From: Cochliopodium minus
Lineage: Eukaryota > Discosea > Himatismenida > Cochliopodiidae
Direction: 5' to 3'
Length of the DNA: 13,991 nt
Assembly (NCBI GenBank): GCA_024220525.1
Contig: JAMYWO010000611.1
Span: forward strand, 1 to 13,991
Positions 1 through 8,394 of this stretch are shown here, one piece after another. The notes below the pieces were generated by a model. It was not told the DNA's origin. It ran no database searches and was given only the letters and a program-made list of their open reading frames with translations. The position numbers and the translations under genes are program-made. Numbering within the stretch: position 1 is the first letter of the stretch; each line of letters begins with the position of its first letter.

Positions 1-71
1 TTATTTTTTATTTTTTATTTTTTATTTTTTATTTTTTATTTTTTATTTTTTATTTTTTATTTTTTATTTTT
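1..71. repeat. 7-nt A/T satellite in an intron
   Basis: About ten copies of a heptamer (one A followed by six T) with A at positions 3, 10, 17, 24, 31, 38, 45, 52, 59 and 66. It grades into irregular T-rich DNA up to the splice acceptor at 146-147. It lies inside the intron before the last exon of the transporter gene, so it is probably a simple microsatellite. On the + strand it doubles as a very long pyrimidine tract. Confidence 0.85.
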
Positions 72-147
72 ATTCTTATTTTTTATTTATTTTTTAATTT
101 TATATTTTTTTTGTTTTTTATTATTTTATTATTTTATTATTTTTTAG

Positions 148-323
148 TTTCATGTTCATTTGCATTTGCTCTTCCCGCAGCAACCCCTCCAAATACCATC
201 GTCTTCTCCACCAAAAAATTGACAGTGTTGGAGATGTTAAAGGTGGGAGTGATGCTCAATTTCGTTGCCCTCTTGTTTTTAACTTTGTGGTCTTACTTTT
301 TGATCCCTCTCATATTTAAATAA
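148..323 (+). CDS. SLC13/DASS-type anion transporter, last exon only
   Basis: This is the C-terminal exon of a membrane transporter whose earlier exons lie left of the window. The acceptor is TTTTTAG at 141-147; the exon begins inside a codon and ends at TAA 321-323. The readable part (about 58 residues) begins SCSFAFALPAATPPNTIVF. This closely matches the C-terminal signature of the SLC13 / divalent anion:sodium symporter family (an S-x2-F-x2-P pattern followed by PPN-x-IVF), differing from the published pattern at one position. A final hydrophobic helix (VGVMLNFVALLFLTLWSYFL) and a very short tail follow, as usual for the family. Members carry dicarboxylates, citrate, sulfate or phosphate with sodium, and the substrate cannot be told from this exon. 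Family call is confident; everything upstream is unseen. Confidence 0.85.
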
Positions 324-651
324 AAAAAAATAAAAAAAAAAAATAGAAAAAATTTGATAAATAATAAAATAAAATAGTAAAATAAATAATATTCGAAACA
401 AAAATAAAAGAAAATTTCCAAAAAAAATTGTTTAATCAAATTTATTTTTATTTGATTAAATTTTTTTTTTTTACTAATTAATTTAAAATCATTAAAAAAA
501 ATAGTAAAGGAAAAATGGACAAAATCAAAACTTTAAGTGTAGTTTAGAAAGATTTTCAGAAAATGATTTAATTTTATTTTTAAAGTCTTTTTTTTTAAAT
601 TTTTCAGTTTATTAATATTATCAAAAAAAATAAAAAAAATCGAAAAGAAGA
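324..651. other. Intergenic A/T-rich spacer with a hairpin
   Basis: No gene is seen between the transporter stop and the F-box start, which are on the same strand. The spacer must hold the 3' end of the first and the promoter of the second. The only clear structure is a perfect 11-bp inverted repeat (431-441 with 450-460) around an 8-nt loop. The last 30 nt before 652 are A-rich, like the leaders of the other genes here. Confidence 0.6.
431..460. repeat. Perfect 11-bp inverted repeat
   Basis: TTTAATCAAAT at 431-441 is repeated in reverse complement at 450-460, with an 8-nt T-rich loop. It could form a hairpin in the transcript 3' end of the upstream transporter or in the promoter of the F-box gene. 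In DNA this A/T-rich an 11-bp arm may still occur by chance. Confidence 0.55.
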
Positions 652-1988
652 ATGAATATTCTTTATATAGTGATAGGGATTATATCTATCATCCCCATTT
701 TCATAGCTATCTATTTATTGATAGTCGAATCCCAACAAGATTATGCATCCAATAAAGAAGAAGATACAAAGCAAGAAGTGAATATCAACAAAATAGTGAA
801 CAAAGAGGAGATAAAGACAAAGGAAGAGGAGGAGATGAAAGAGGAATTGAGGGATAAGTTCAGGAACATCACGTATGTCTCTTTTGGCCAAAAGATGGTG
901 CCTCGTAAGGTGATGATCAAGATATTCCAGAATTTAGGTGTCAAGGAATTCGGGAGATGTTTGAGGGTGTGCAATAAATGGAATGCCTTCTTTAATTTTG
1001 ATATAATGGCAGATCAGGTAAGAAATTTTCTCAAAAATTTTTTTTGAAAAGATATATCGATTAAATTTGATTATGGGAAGGATATATGTTTTATAATCAG
1101 ATGTTCATTGAATATATTGAGTATTTTTTGTCCAAATTAAAAATATACAAAGACCTTTAAAAATTATATAGACATGAAATGATCAGATGATAACTTTAGA
1201 CTATCATATGAAATGATTTTTTTTAACTTTAATATTACTATTGATCAAAACAATATCAAAGAAATAAAGATAAAGTTACTCACGGAAAAAAAAAAAGATG
1301 TATTCATTTTTATAATTAAAGAAAAACCATAAAATAATTTAAGAACTGTGAGATAAAGTTAAATAAACTCGTCATTTAAAGCAAATATTTTCAAATTATG
1401 TTTTTTTGATAAAAAAGATGAATTCATTTAAATTTTTTAACATTTTATTAAACTTTTATTATTTTTTTGAAAAAGGAACTTTGGAAGAAAGAGTGGATGA
1501 AAAGATACCCCACAAAGACGAGCCAAGGACTTCCCATCCAATACTTCACCTGGAGGATCTTCCTCCAAACACCGCGCTGCTTCCCGCTCGCAGGGTTCGA
1601 GCTCAACAAGATGAAAGAGAAAGAAATGAGGAACGTCTTCGAAGAACTCAAGCTAGAATTCGGAGTAAAGTCAAGCAAAGAGAATGGGATCGTTGATATG
1701 ATCAAATTCGACAAAAATGACAGTTTTCCTTCTTCTTGGAGATTTTTAAAGTGGAACTGGCACAATTCGTACGTTTCTTTCGAATCTTTGTTAGACAAAC
1801 AGTTTTCTAATGTAACAGTTTTGAATCCTCCTTCTGTTGATTCTCTCTCCAAGACTTTCACTGCCACTTTGCGTGTTTTCTCCTTTTTGGATGATTGTCT
1901 TGTTCGTTTCGAGTTTATTGGTGATATGGGAAAGGATGAAAATTCTTTTGGCACTTTGAACAGGATCGTATTTAGTTGTATCGATTGA
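652..1988 (+). CDS. Membrane-anchored F-box protein
   Basis: Two exons, join(652..1017, 1476..1988), giving 292 residues. The donor is CAG|GTAAGA and the acceptor GAAAAAG|GAA; the junction is phase 0 and joins ...IMADQ to ELWKKEW.... Residues 3-24 are a strongly hydrophobic helix, either a membrane anchor or an uncleaved signal. Residues 30-70 are a charged Lys/Glu linker. Residues 82-127 read as an F-box (VPRKVMIKIFQNLG, then RCLRVCNKWNAFF, then ELWKKEW), the module that docks substrate receptors onto Skp1 in SCF ubiquitin ligases. The remaining roughly 165 residues would be the substrate-binding part; I recognise no known repeat there. The 458-nt intron is by far the longest in the window. 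AATAAA lies at 2029-2034 after the TGA stop. F-box call is good; the membrane location and ligase role are inference. Confidence 0.82.
1018..1475 (+). other. Large intron of the F-box gene (458 nt)
   Basis: Bounded by GTAAGA and AAAAAG. It is plain A/T-rich sequence with no open frame of coding quality on either strand and no RNA gene that I can recognise. Its only oddity is length, several times the usual intron here. Confidence 0.7.
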
Positions 1989-2143
1989 AGAAAATTTGTT
2001 TCAAAAATTAAAAATTAAATATTTATTCAATAAAAAATAAAAATTTTATTTTTTAATTTCAAATTTTGCTTTATTTTCGTTTTATTTTTAAATGAATTTT
2101 GAATTTGATTCTCTATGATCTATTTTGATCAAAGCCTTTTTTT

Positions 2144-2653
<510 letters not shown>

Positions 2654-2967
2654 TTTTTTAAAAATCAATTTTTTTTTTATTTTTTATTAAAAACCAAGAT
2701 CAAAATGATTGGTGATAATTCAAATAAAGTTTAAAATATAAAAAAAAAAAACTAAAAAAATAAGAATGTTTAATCTATAGATATTAAACATTGTTGAATG
2801 ATATACTTTATATTTTCAATTTTTTAGTTTGAAGGAAGATTTAGAAAAGTGGATGTTGCTTGAAAAGAGTAAATAGAGATGAAGACATTGCAAACTTTTT
2901 GAAAAGATTTCCACAAGATACTAATAAAATTAATTTAATTTATTTGTAAAACAAATTATATTTTTAA
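2654..2967. other. Spacer between two minus-strand genes
   Basis: The E2 promoter and the 3' end of the upstream gene must both lie here. It holds a 10-bp inverted repeat (2765-2774 with 2783-2792) and a short coding-like open stretch on the + strand at 2845-2949 with no recognisable homology. Nothing else is supported. Confidence 0.5.
2765..2792. repeat. Near-perfect 28-nt palindrome
   Basis: AATGTTTAAT at 2765-2774 pairs with ATTAAACATT at 2783-2792 across an 8-nt centre that overlaps a small perfect palindrome (ATCTATAGAT, 2773-2782). It sits upstream of the E2 gene, so it could be a dimeric protein-binding site or simply A/T-rich chance. Confidence 0.5.
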
Positions 2968-3776
2968 TCAATAAAGTTCTTCATCGCCCATATCATCTTC
3001 ATTTGGATAGAACTTCATTTGTTTGTCAACCTTCTTGCTAATTTTCTCCACTTCTGTCTTTCCTTTTTCAGAATTCCCATTGAAGATAGGACCTCTGTTT
3101 GGAAAGTTCATGGTTTCTTGATTTCTTGATTGATTCAAATAGGATTGTGTGTTCACAAACACTTGTTGGACTTCTTGCATGTTGGGTTCCTTTTTTTTGT
3201 TCATCTTTAAAAATGAAAAAGTAAAGTTTGTTTTTAAAAAAGATGATTCTCAGAATTTTTTACCATTCTCACTTCTTCCATTATTTGTCCTTTTCCATGC
3301 AAAACCTCATTGATTTCTTTGAGATAGAATTTGATTTCAGGGATTTTGCATTCTCCCACTTTAGATTGATTCACCCATCCATAGAACTCATTTTTGTAAT
3401 TCATTTGAATGTATTCTGGAATTCTTCCCACTTGCCTTTTCCATAATAGCAATTGGGTTTTGAAAAGGTCAGATGCTACATTAATATTATCTCTGTCTGG
3501 ACGGTTCAAGTTTGTTTGAGGAATACTTTTTTGAAATAGAGGATCTACAAGATGAATCACATTCTCAAAAGATTCCATCATGTTCATGAACATTTGGTAG
3601 GTGACTTCTTGTTTGTAAGAAGTGATCACTTTTTCCTTTTTGTTTAATATTTGCATGTTCCCATTGTTGTTATTATAATCTTGGTGGTGATAATTGTCTT
3701 GGAAATTGTTTTGATGATTGAAATTGGGATCTTGTGGTTTCTTTTTGTTGGTTTTTTTGTTGTAAAAGTAATCCAT
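2968..3776 (-). CDS. Asn-rich protein of unknown function
   Basis: Two exons, complement(join(2968..3204, 3264..3776)), 249 residues. The 59-nt intron (GTAAAA..TTAAAG) is phase 0 and joins ...MEEVRM to MNKKKEP.... The first 45 residues are low-complexity, rich in Asn, Gln, Lys and His (NNFQDNYHHQDYNNNNG). Residues 50-170 look folded and mostly helical, with the landmarks VTYQMFMNMMESFENVIHLV, LLLWKRQVGRIPEYIQ and FYGWVNQSKVGECKIPEIK. The C-terminal 78 residues are polar and end acidic (DDMGDEELY). There is no signal peptide, membrane segment or catalytic motif. I do not recognise the family. The central block may be conserved and is worth a profile search. It is divergent from the zinc-ribbon gene at 4004 with 227 nt between them. 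Confidence 0.75.
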
Positions 3777-4003
3777 CGTACAAGGTTATTTTGATTTTTT
3801 TTTTATATTTTTTTCAAAATTTCAAAAAATTTTTTATTTACAGAAATAATTATTCATAAAATTTTATGATTGTTCATGAAATTAAATTTTATGATTGATA
3901 TTTTAAGAAAGAATTATATTTTAAGAATTTGAAAAAAATTTAACAAAAAATCTTCAAAAAAAAAAAAAAAAAAAAAAAAAATAACAACAAGAATAGAATA
4001 AGA
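3777..4003. promoter_or_regulatory. Divergent promoter region with A26 tract
   Basis: This 227-nt gap separates two head-to-head genes and must contain both promoters. It contains a run of 26 A at 3956-3981, about 20 nt before the + strand start. A-rich stretches of this sort immediately precede most start codons in the window and may exclude nucleosomes or mark the leader. No TATA box stands out against the A/T background. Confidence 0.45.
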
Positions 4004-4321
4004 ATGTCAGAAAATTGGTGTGTTTTGAATATAGCCTGTCCTGCAGTTAATTGCTCAAACAAAACAATTACTCAATGGTATCACGCAGGTGATTCGGGTT
4101 TAATAAATTTATCTTCAAGAGCGAGAATCAAATGTACAAAATGTAATGTTTGTGATCATATGAAAAATTGGCTTTTTGCATGTTCTAGTCATCCAGGGGA
4201 ATATAGAAAAACTTCATCAATGACCTTCGATTTTGCTATTGGAATGGCATTAATGAACAGATCAATCAATTCGGCTGTAGTTTCTCAACTTATTATGTTT
4301 TTGAACGATCAAAAATGGTGA
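4004..4321 (+). CDS. Small zinc-ribbon-like protein
   Basis: A single-exon gene of 105 residues that starts after an A-rich leader and ends at TGA; AATAAA follows at 4338-4343. Cys and His fall in two clusters: C12 and C17, then H27 in a QWYHAGDSG stretch, then C44-x2-C47-x2-C50, and C60 with H63 (FACSSH). An IKC..C segment sits between the clusters and a helical tail follows (FDFAIGMALMNRSINSAVV). The spacing suggests one or two bound zinc ions. From memory, small proteins with this W.H / I.C..C / W.F.C..H layout occur in several protist groups, mostly without an assigned function. No catalytic motif is visible, so I make no functional claim beyond likely metal binding. Confidence 0.72.
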   Translation: MSENWCVLNIACPAVNCSNKTITQWYHAGDSGLINLSSRARIKCTKCNVCDHMKNWLFACSSHPGEYRKTSSMTFDFAIGMALMNRSINSAVVSQLIMFLNDQKW

Positions 4322-4438
4322 AGTATTAACAGACTTTAATAAAATTGTTTAAAATAAACGATATTTTCATCTGATAATTTACCTATTTCTACATTGAACT
4401 TTTTATCACTTTTTAATTTAAAAATTAAATTTAATCAC

Positions 4439-4525
4439 TTGCATATTTTGTAATCCAACACAATCTACAATAGGTGTCTGCATTTTTGCAGATATGATAA
4501 AAAGAAGAAAGAAAATTGCTTTCAT
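4439..4525 (-). pseudogene. Orphan first exon of a surface-protein gene
   Basis: ATG at 4525 opens 29 codons reading MKAIFFLLFIISAKMQ..., a secretion signal. It is nearly identical to exon 1 of the complete gene at 8106-8020 (one base change, Ile to Phe at residue 5). The GTGATT donor after the last Gln codon is kept. No exon 2 homologue follows; the expected GLUG-like body is missing and the zinc-ribbon gene begins 118 nt away. Reading on through the donor hits TAA after six codons. This is best read as the 5' stump of a duplicated copy whose body was deleted. Production of a tiny secreted peptide cannot be excluded. Confidence 0.8.
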
Positions 4526-4711
4526 TTTTTTTTTCTCCTGTATATTAATTTATTTTAATTTTTATGAAAAAATTAAACTCTTTCTTCATTGAATAATTTA
4601 GATTCATTAGTTTCAAATAAGTTAACAAACAAAATCAAAATTAACTTATTTTGAATTTGAATAGAATAATTTAAATTTGTAAAATTAACTAAATTTTCAA
4701 ATAAAAAGTAA

Positions 4712-4782
4712 GCACAATTAGTTAAATGGTATAATAGCTGCCTTCCAAGCAGTTGGCCCGGGTTCGATTCCCGGAGTGTGCA
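4712..4782 (+). tRNA. tRNA-Gly (anticodon UCC), copy 1
   Basis: A 71-nt intronless cloverleaf. Acceptor arm GCACAAT pairs with AGTGTGC, discriminator A. D stem GTTA/TAAT, anticodon stem GCTGC/GCAGT with loop CTTCCAA (anticodon TCC at 4744-4746), T arm CCGGG-TTCGATT-CCCGG. Internal Pol III boxes are present: A box at 4719-4729 and a perfect B box GGTTCGATTCC at 4761-4771. It should decode GGA. One acceptor pair is broken: A6 faces G67, where copy 2 has a proper A-U pair. It is 25 nt from the stop codon of the convergent surface-protein gene. Confidence 0.95.
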
Positions 4783-4793
4783 TTTTTTTTTTT
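4783..4793 (+). terminator. Pol III T11 terminator for tRNA copy 1
   Basis: Eleven T directly follow the tRNA discriminator base. On the opposite strand the same bases form an A11 run 15 nt beyond the surface-protein stop codon, with AATAAA between, so the tract may also be the 3' end of that mRNA. Confidence 0.75.
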
Positions 4794-4807
4794 GAAAAGA
4801 TTTATTT

Positions 4808-7800
4808 TTAATATTTATTCATTTCATTATCAACTGTTTTCCATGTTGTCATTTCTTTGTGAGACTCGTTTTCTTTAAAATTTCCTTGATTGTGATTGAA
4901 AACAAATTGATCAACCCTATTCTTTGAAAGGCGTCTTAGAACCAATATTGAAACAACTACGATGATAATCAATAATAATGGAATACCAACAGAAAGACCA
5001 ATTATCAAAGCCAATTTGTCTTTACAATTCGCATTCAAACTTATAGAAAGAGAAATAGAAATAGAGTTTTGTTGGTTGATAACATTTGTAGAATAATTGT
5101 CACATTTTTTTTTTTCATAAGTGGGTGTTACTTTGAATTGTGACTGTGAAAATTTTGTTGGTGTAGAACAATTGTATTGGAAAAGATATATTTCATTTGT
5201 TGAACTATTATTTGGTCTTTCATTAAAAACAAATGAAGTATTTCCATTTAAGTATAAACATCCAGAAACATAGAAAATGCTGATATTGTTATTGAGATTG
5301 TTGTTATTTAAAAAGATAAGGATTTCTGAATTAGAAGTTTGGTTTAAATTTCCATTTATAATAATACTTGTTGAATTGAGGCTTACTAATTCATTTATTA
5401 TTATTGTAGTTGTAGAATTATTTTTAATTGAAAAAGAATAAATCCATCCGTTAATGGTATTAACACATGAAACTTCGAAAAGGGAAGAAATATTGTTGAT
5501 TAAAAGAACTTTATTTCCACATTTTTCACAATTTGGAACATTATAAAAACAATTCGAAGGAAAAATGGTTGATGGAGAATCGGATGGTGAGAATGTAGAA
5601 GGAGGAAGAATGGAAGAAGGATATTCAGTTGAAGGTATTAAAGTAGAAGGTTCCAAGGTAGAGGCTGTTGGTATTAATGTGGAAGGAACAAAAGTTGGAT
5701 TATTTGTTGAAGGTAGTGAAGAAGAGAGTGTTGGAGTTTCAGAAAGAGTAGGACATCCAACATTAACAGAACAATCAGACGAACAAAAACCAATGTCACA
5801 AGTACATACATTTGGTCCTTTAAAAAGAAAAACATTTAGTTTTTATAACATATTAAACTAAAAAATAATTACCATTGCACGTCCCGTTCAAACAAGCAAC
5901 ACAATCAAATTGTGTACAAGCTGTCCCTGCATACCCGGAATCACATAAACAAGTATTAGGACCTTTCAAAAAAAAAATCTAAAAAAATAAAAAAAAAATT
6001 TAAAAACTAGATTTACCTGTACAATTACCATTACTTGAACAGCTGTTGAATAAATTACAATTAAAATCAGTACAATCACTTCCAGAATATCCAGAATTAC
6101 ACAAACAAGTATCATTCCCTTTCAATAAAAAAAAAAAGAATTTAATAAATTAAAGAAATAAAAAAATAACTACCAACGCATGTACCGTTACTTGAACAAT
6201 TGTTAACTCCATTACAAGTAAAGTTACATCCAACTGTACAATTACAAAAGCCAAAAGTCGGAGAATATTCTTATAAAAAAAAAATTATTAAAATTCTTGT
6301 TTTTAAAATAAAGTTTGAGTGTTTTTTCTTTAAAATTAAAAACATTTCCTGATTGAAAATTTTTCTTTTTCTTACCAGTGATTAGATTATCCCCTGACCA
6401 AATAGTATTTTGGTTATACACAAATAATATTTGTTTAAAAAGATCGGAACAAGTATAACCAATAGGAGATGTCTGGTCAAAGCAATTCAATCCATTACCA
6501 ACTCCATTGTACATGCTGGTTTCGTTGTTGAAAAAAACGTTTGTAAAGGAACAGTTTGTGTTTGAATTTGAAATAGAACCTATTGATGCACCAGCAGATG
6601 AAGCGATGATAACATTAGAAGAATATGTATTATTGATATAGAGAAACGAACCATCAAATATCTGTTGAAGGATATTTCTTTAAAAAAAATTAAATTAATT
6701 ATGATTCAAATTGAAAAATGTGAACAAAAAATTAAAAAAATTTGAAAAATTTTATTTTTTTACCCAATTAACCCTCCAACAGTAGAGCTCCCTGTTATGG
6801 AAGCTTTTGAGTATACATTACTTATTGAATAATTCCCTATTTTTAAAATTGTTTTTATAAATTTTATTTATGAAATAATTTTGTTACCTGGGTCATTCAT
6901 GATATACACTTTTATTTATTTTGAAATTTGAAAAAAAAAATAGTTATAATTAATGTGAAAAAAAAAATGAAAAATGAAAAAAAAATTCGTATACCTCCGA
7001 TCAAACCTTTGAGTATTTAATGTTAAAATAAAATTAAATTGAAAAATTAATTATTATACCACCAACATTTAGTGAAGAAGAAGCAAAAATGGAAATAGTA
7101 GACTTTACGTAACATTTATCCATAATTAAATCTTCAGCTGTTCCACATAACCCTCCCACATTATGGGAACTTGCAAACAATACTCCATTACTTGTTCCAG
7201 AGTCCGTGATTGTACTGAAGTCATAGTTTACGAATGTGAAATAATAAATAATGAAAAAAATTTTTAATTTACACATCGATACATTGTCCTCCCACAGAAC
7301 CTAACATAAAAATTAAAAAAAATTATTTATACATTTTATTTATTTTTTTACCAATATTAATTTTCCCAATAATAATTTTCTTGTCAGGATCTTGAGGAAA
7401 ACCAATATTATGAGAATTTTCCAAGATGAATCCATTTGAATATCCAACAAAACTTCCAACACTATCATAATTAGTTGCATTCACCATGGTATTTTGAATC
7501 AAAGAATTTTTAATACAGCAATAATATGCATTTCCTATGAATGCAGCCACATCACTCCCATTTCCAATTCCCGAAATTAAATTTCCAACAGAAGAATTGA
7601 AAATTACACTATCCAAATTACAATATTGACAATATCCAAAAATCCCACCAATATTGTTCCCATTTGATTGGACAGTAATATTTATAAACGAGATATTTTT
7701 GACTGTGGCTGTGTATCCATAAGCTATTAATCCCACATAATCTATGTTTTGAGATATATCCAAATTATATACTGAATATCCTCTTCCATCTAAAATTCCT

Positions 7801-8106
7801 TTTTTACAAAATTTTTAAAAAATATCTTGCAAGATAATGATTCGATTTTGAGATTAAAATATAATTTACCACAAAAAAATGGGCTCGGAAAATTTCCGAC
7901 TGGAGTGAATGGAAAACCAGAACAATCTAAATCATTCATGAGAATGTAGGTCCCATTTAAACCTATCTGGATTTTTCACTATTAAATTTTTAATTTAAAA
8001 TTTAAATAAATTTAATCACTTGCATATTTTGTAATCCAACACAATCTACAATAGGTGTCTGCATTTTTGCAGATATGATAAAAAGAAGAAAGATAATTGC
8101 TTTCAT
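4808..8106 (-). CDS. GLUG/EGF-like single-pass surface protein
   Basis: I assembled 13 exons, complement(join(4808..5817, 5873..5962, 6017..6118, 6174..6269, 6376..6677, 6764..6836, 6888..6908, 6995..7006, 7060..7214, 7273..7300, 7352..7798, 7870..7966, 8020..8106)). Every junction is GT..AG and frame-consistent, giving 839 residues. Signal peptide about 1-16. Residues 30-380 carry GLUG-like repeats (LMNDLDCSGFPFTPVG, GILDGRGYSVYNL, NIGGIFGYC, SVGSFVGYS, NVGGLCG, TVGGLIG), probably a beta-helix-like ectodomain. Residues 408-525 are Cys-rich EGF-like modules (NSGYSGSDC, DSGYAGTAC). Residues 526-592 are a Ser/Thr/Pro stalk with PSTLIP repeats. A further N-rich extracellular domain runs to about 770. 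Transmembrane helix about 772-797, then RR and a 42-residue polar tail. Type I topology suggests adhesion or a receptor; no enzyme motif is seen. The 12-nt and 21-nt exons are the least certain calls. Confidence 0.85.
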
Positions 8107-8312
8107 TTTTTTTTCCTCGGTATATTAATTTATTTTAATTTTTTATAAAAAATATAAGTTCTTTCTTCATTGAATAATTTTGATTCATTAGTTTCAAATA
8201 AGCAAACAATCAAATCTAAATTATTTTTAAAACATTATTTTTAATTTATTTTTCATTTGAATAGAATAATTTAAATATGTAAAAATTCTCTTTAATTTCA
8301 AAAAAAAAGTAA
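8107..8312. promoter_or_regulatory. Shared flank between surface gene and tRNA-Gly
   Basis: A 206-nt gap separates the surface-protein start (minus strand) from tRNA copy 2 (plus strand), which point away from each other. The Pol II promoter of the surface gene must lie here or within the tRNA. The stretch TTCTTTCTTCATTGAATAAT (8159-8178) is almost unchanged in the left repeat at 4579-4598, as is the element GAATAGAATAATTTAAA nearer the tRNA. These are candidate conserved promoter elements, though they could reflect recent duplication only. Confidence 0.45.
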
Positions 8313-8383
8313 GCACAATTAGTTAAATGGTATAATAGCTGCCTTCCAAGCAGTTGGCCCGGGTTCGATTCCCGGATTGTGCA
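8313..8383 (+). tRNA. tRNA-Gly (anticodon UCC), copy 2
   Basis: Identical to copy 1 over 70 of 71 bases. Base 67 is T instead of G, which makes the acceptor stem fully paired (GCACAAT with ATTGTGC). Anticodon TCC at 8345-8347, A box 8320-8330, B box 8362-8372. This looks like the intact ancestral form. It lies 206 nt from the start of the divergent surface-protein gene. Confidence 0.96.
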
Positions 8384-8390
8384 TTTTTTT
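8384..8390 (+). terminator. Pol III T7 terminator for tRNA copy 2
   Basis: Seven T directly follow the discriminator base, long enough for Pol III termination. The matching tract after copy 1 has eleven T. Confidence 0.75.
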
Positions 8391-8394
8391 CTTG

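Larger units (their letters stand above)
4405..5024. repeat. Left direct repeat, tRNA-linked duplication
   Basis: One copy of a direct repeat of about 0.6 kb; the other copy is at about 7990-8620. In order along the + strand it holds the start of intron 1 and the first exon of a surface-protein gene (antisense), about 190 nt of 5' flank, a tRNA-Gly gene, and the 3' end of the complete surface-protein gene. Exon 1 (87 nt) differs from its counterpart at one base; the flank is more diverged, with small indels. Outer edges are approximate because both fade into A/T-rich sequence. Confidence 0.88.

Noticed and set aside
1-71. CRISPR-like or telomere-like repeat at the window start
   Set aside because: A plain 7-nt A/T satellite with no spacers or G-rich strand, inside an intron.
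1406-1696. 96-codon + strand frame rich in Arg and Glu
   Set aside because: It starts inside the F-box intron and overlaps the true exon in another frame; no domain.
1448-1954. 168-codon open frame on the minus strand
   Set aside because: It lies antisense to F-box exon 2, whose frame fits the spliced F-box protein. The reverse product has no recognisable domain and an improbable composition.
5565-5861. 98-codon + strand frame with VEG repeats
   Set aside because: It is the mirror of the Ser/Thr/Pro stalk repeats of the surface protein; the repetition comes from the real minus-strand frame.
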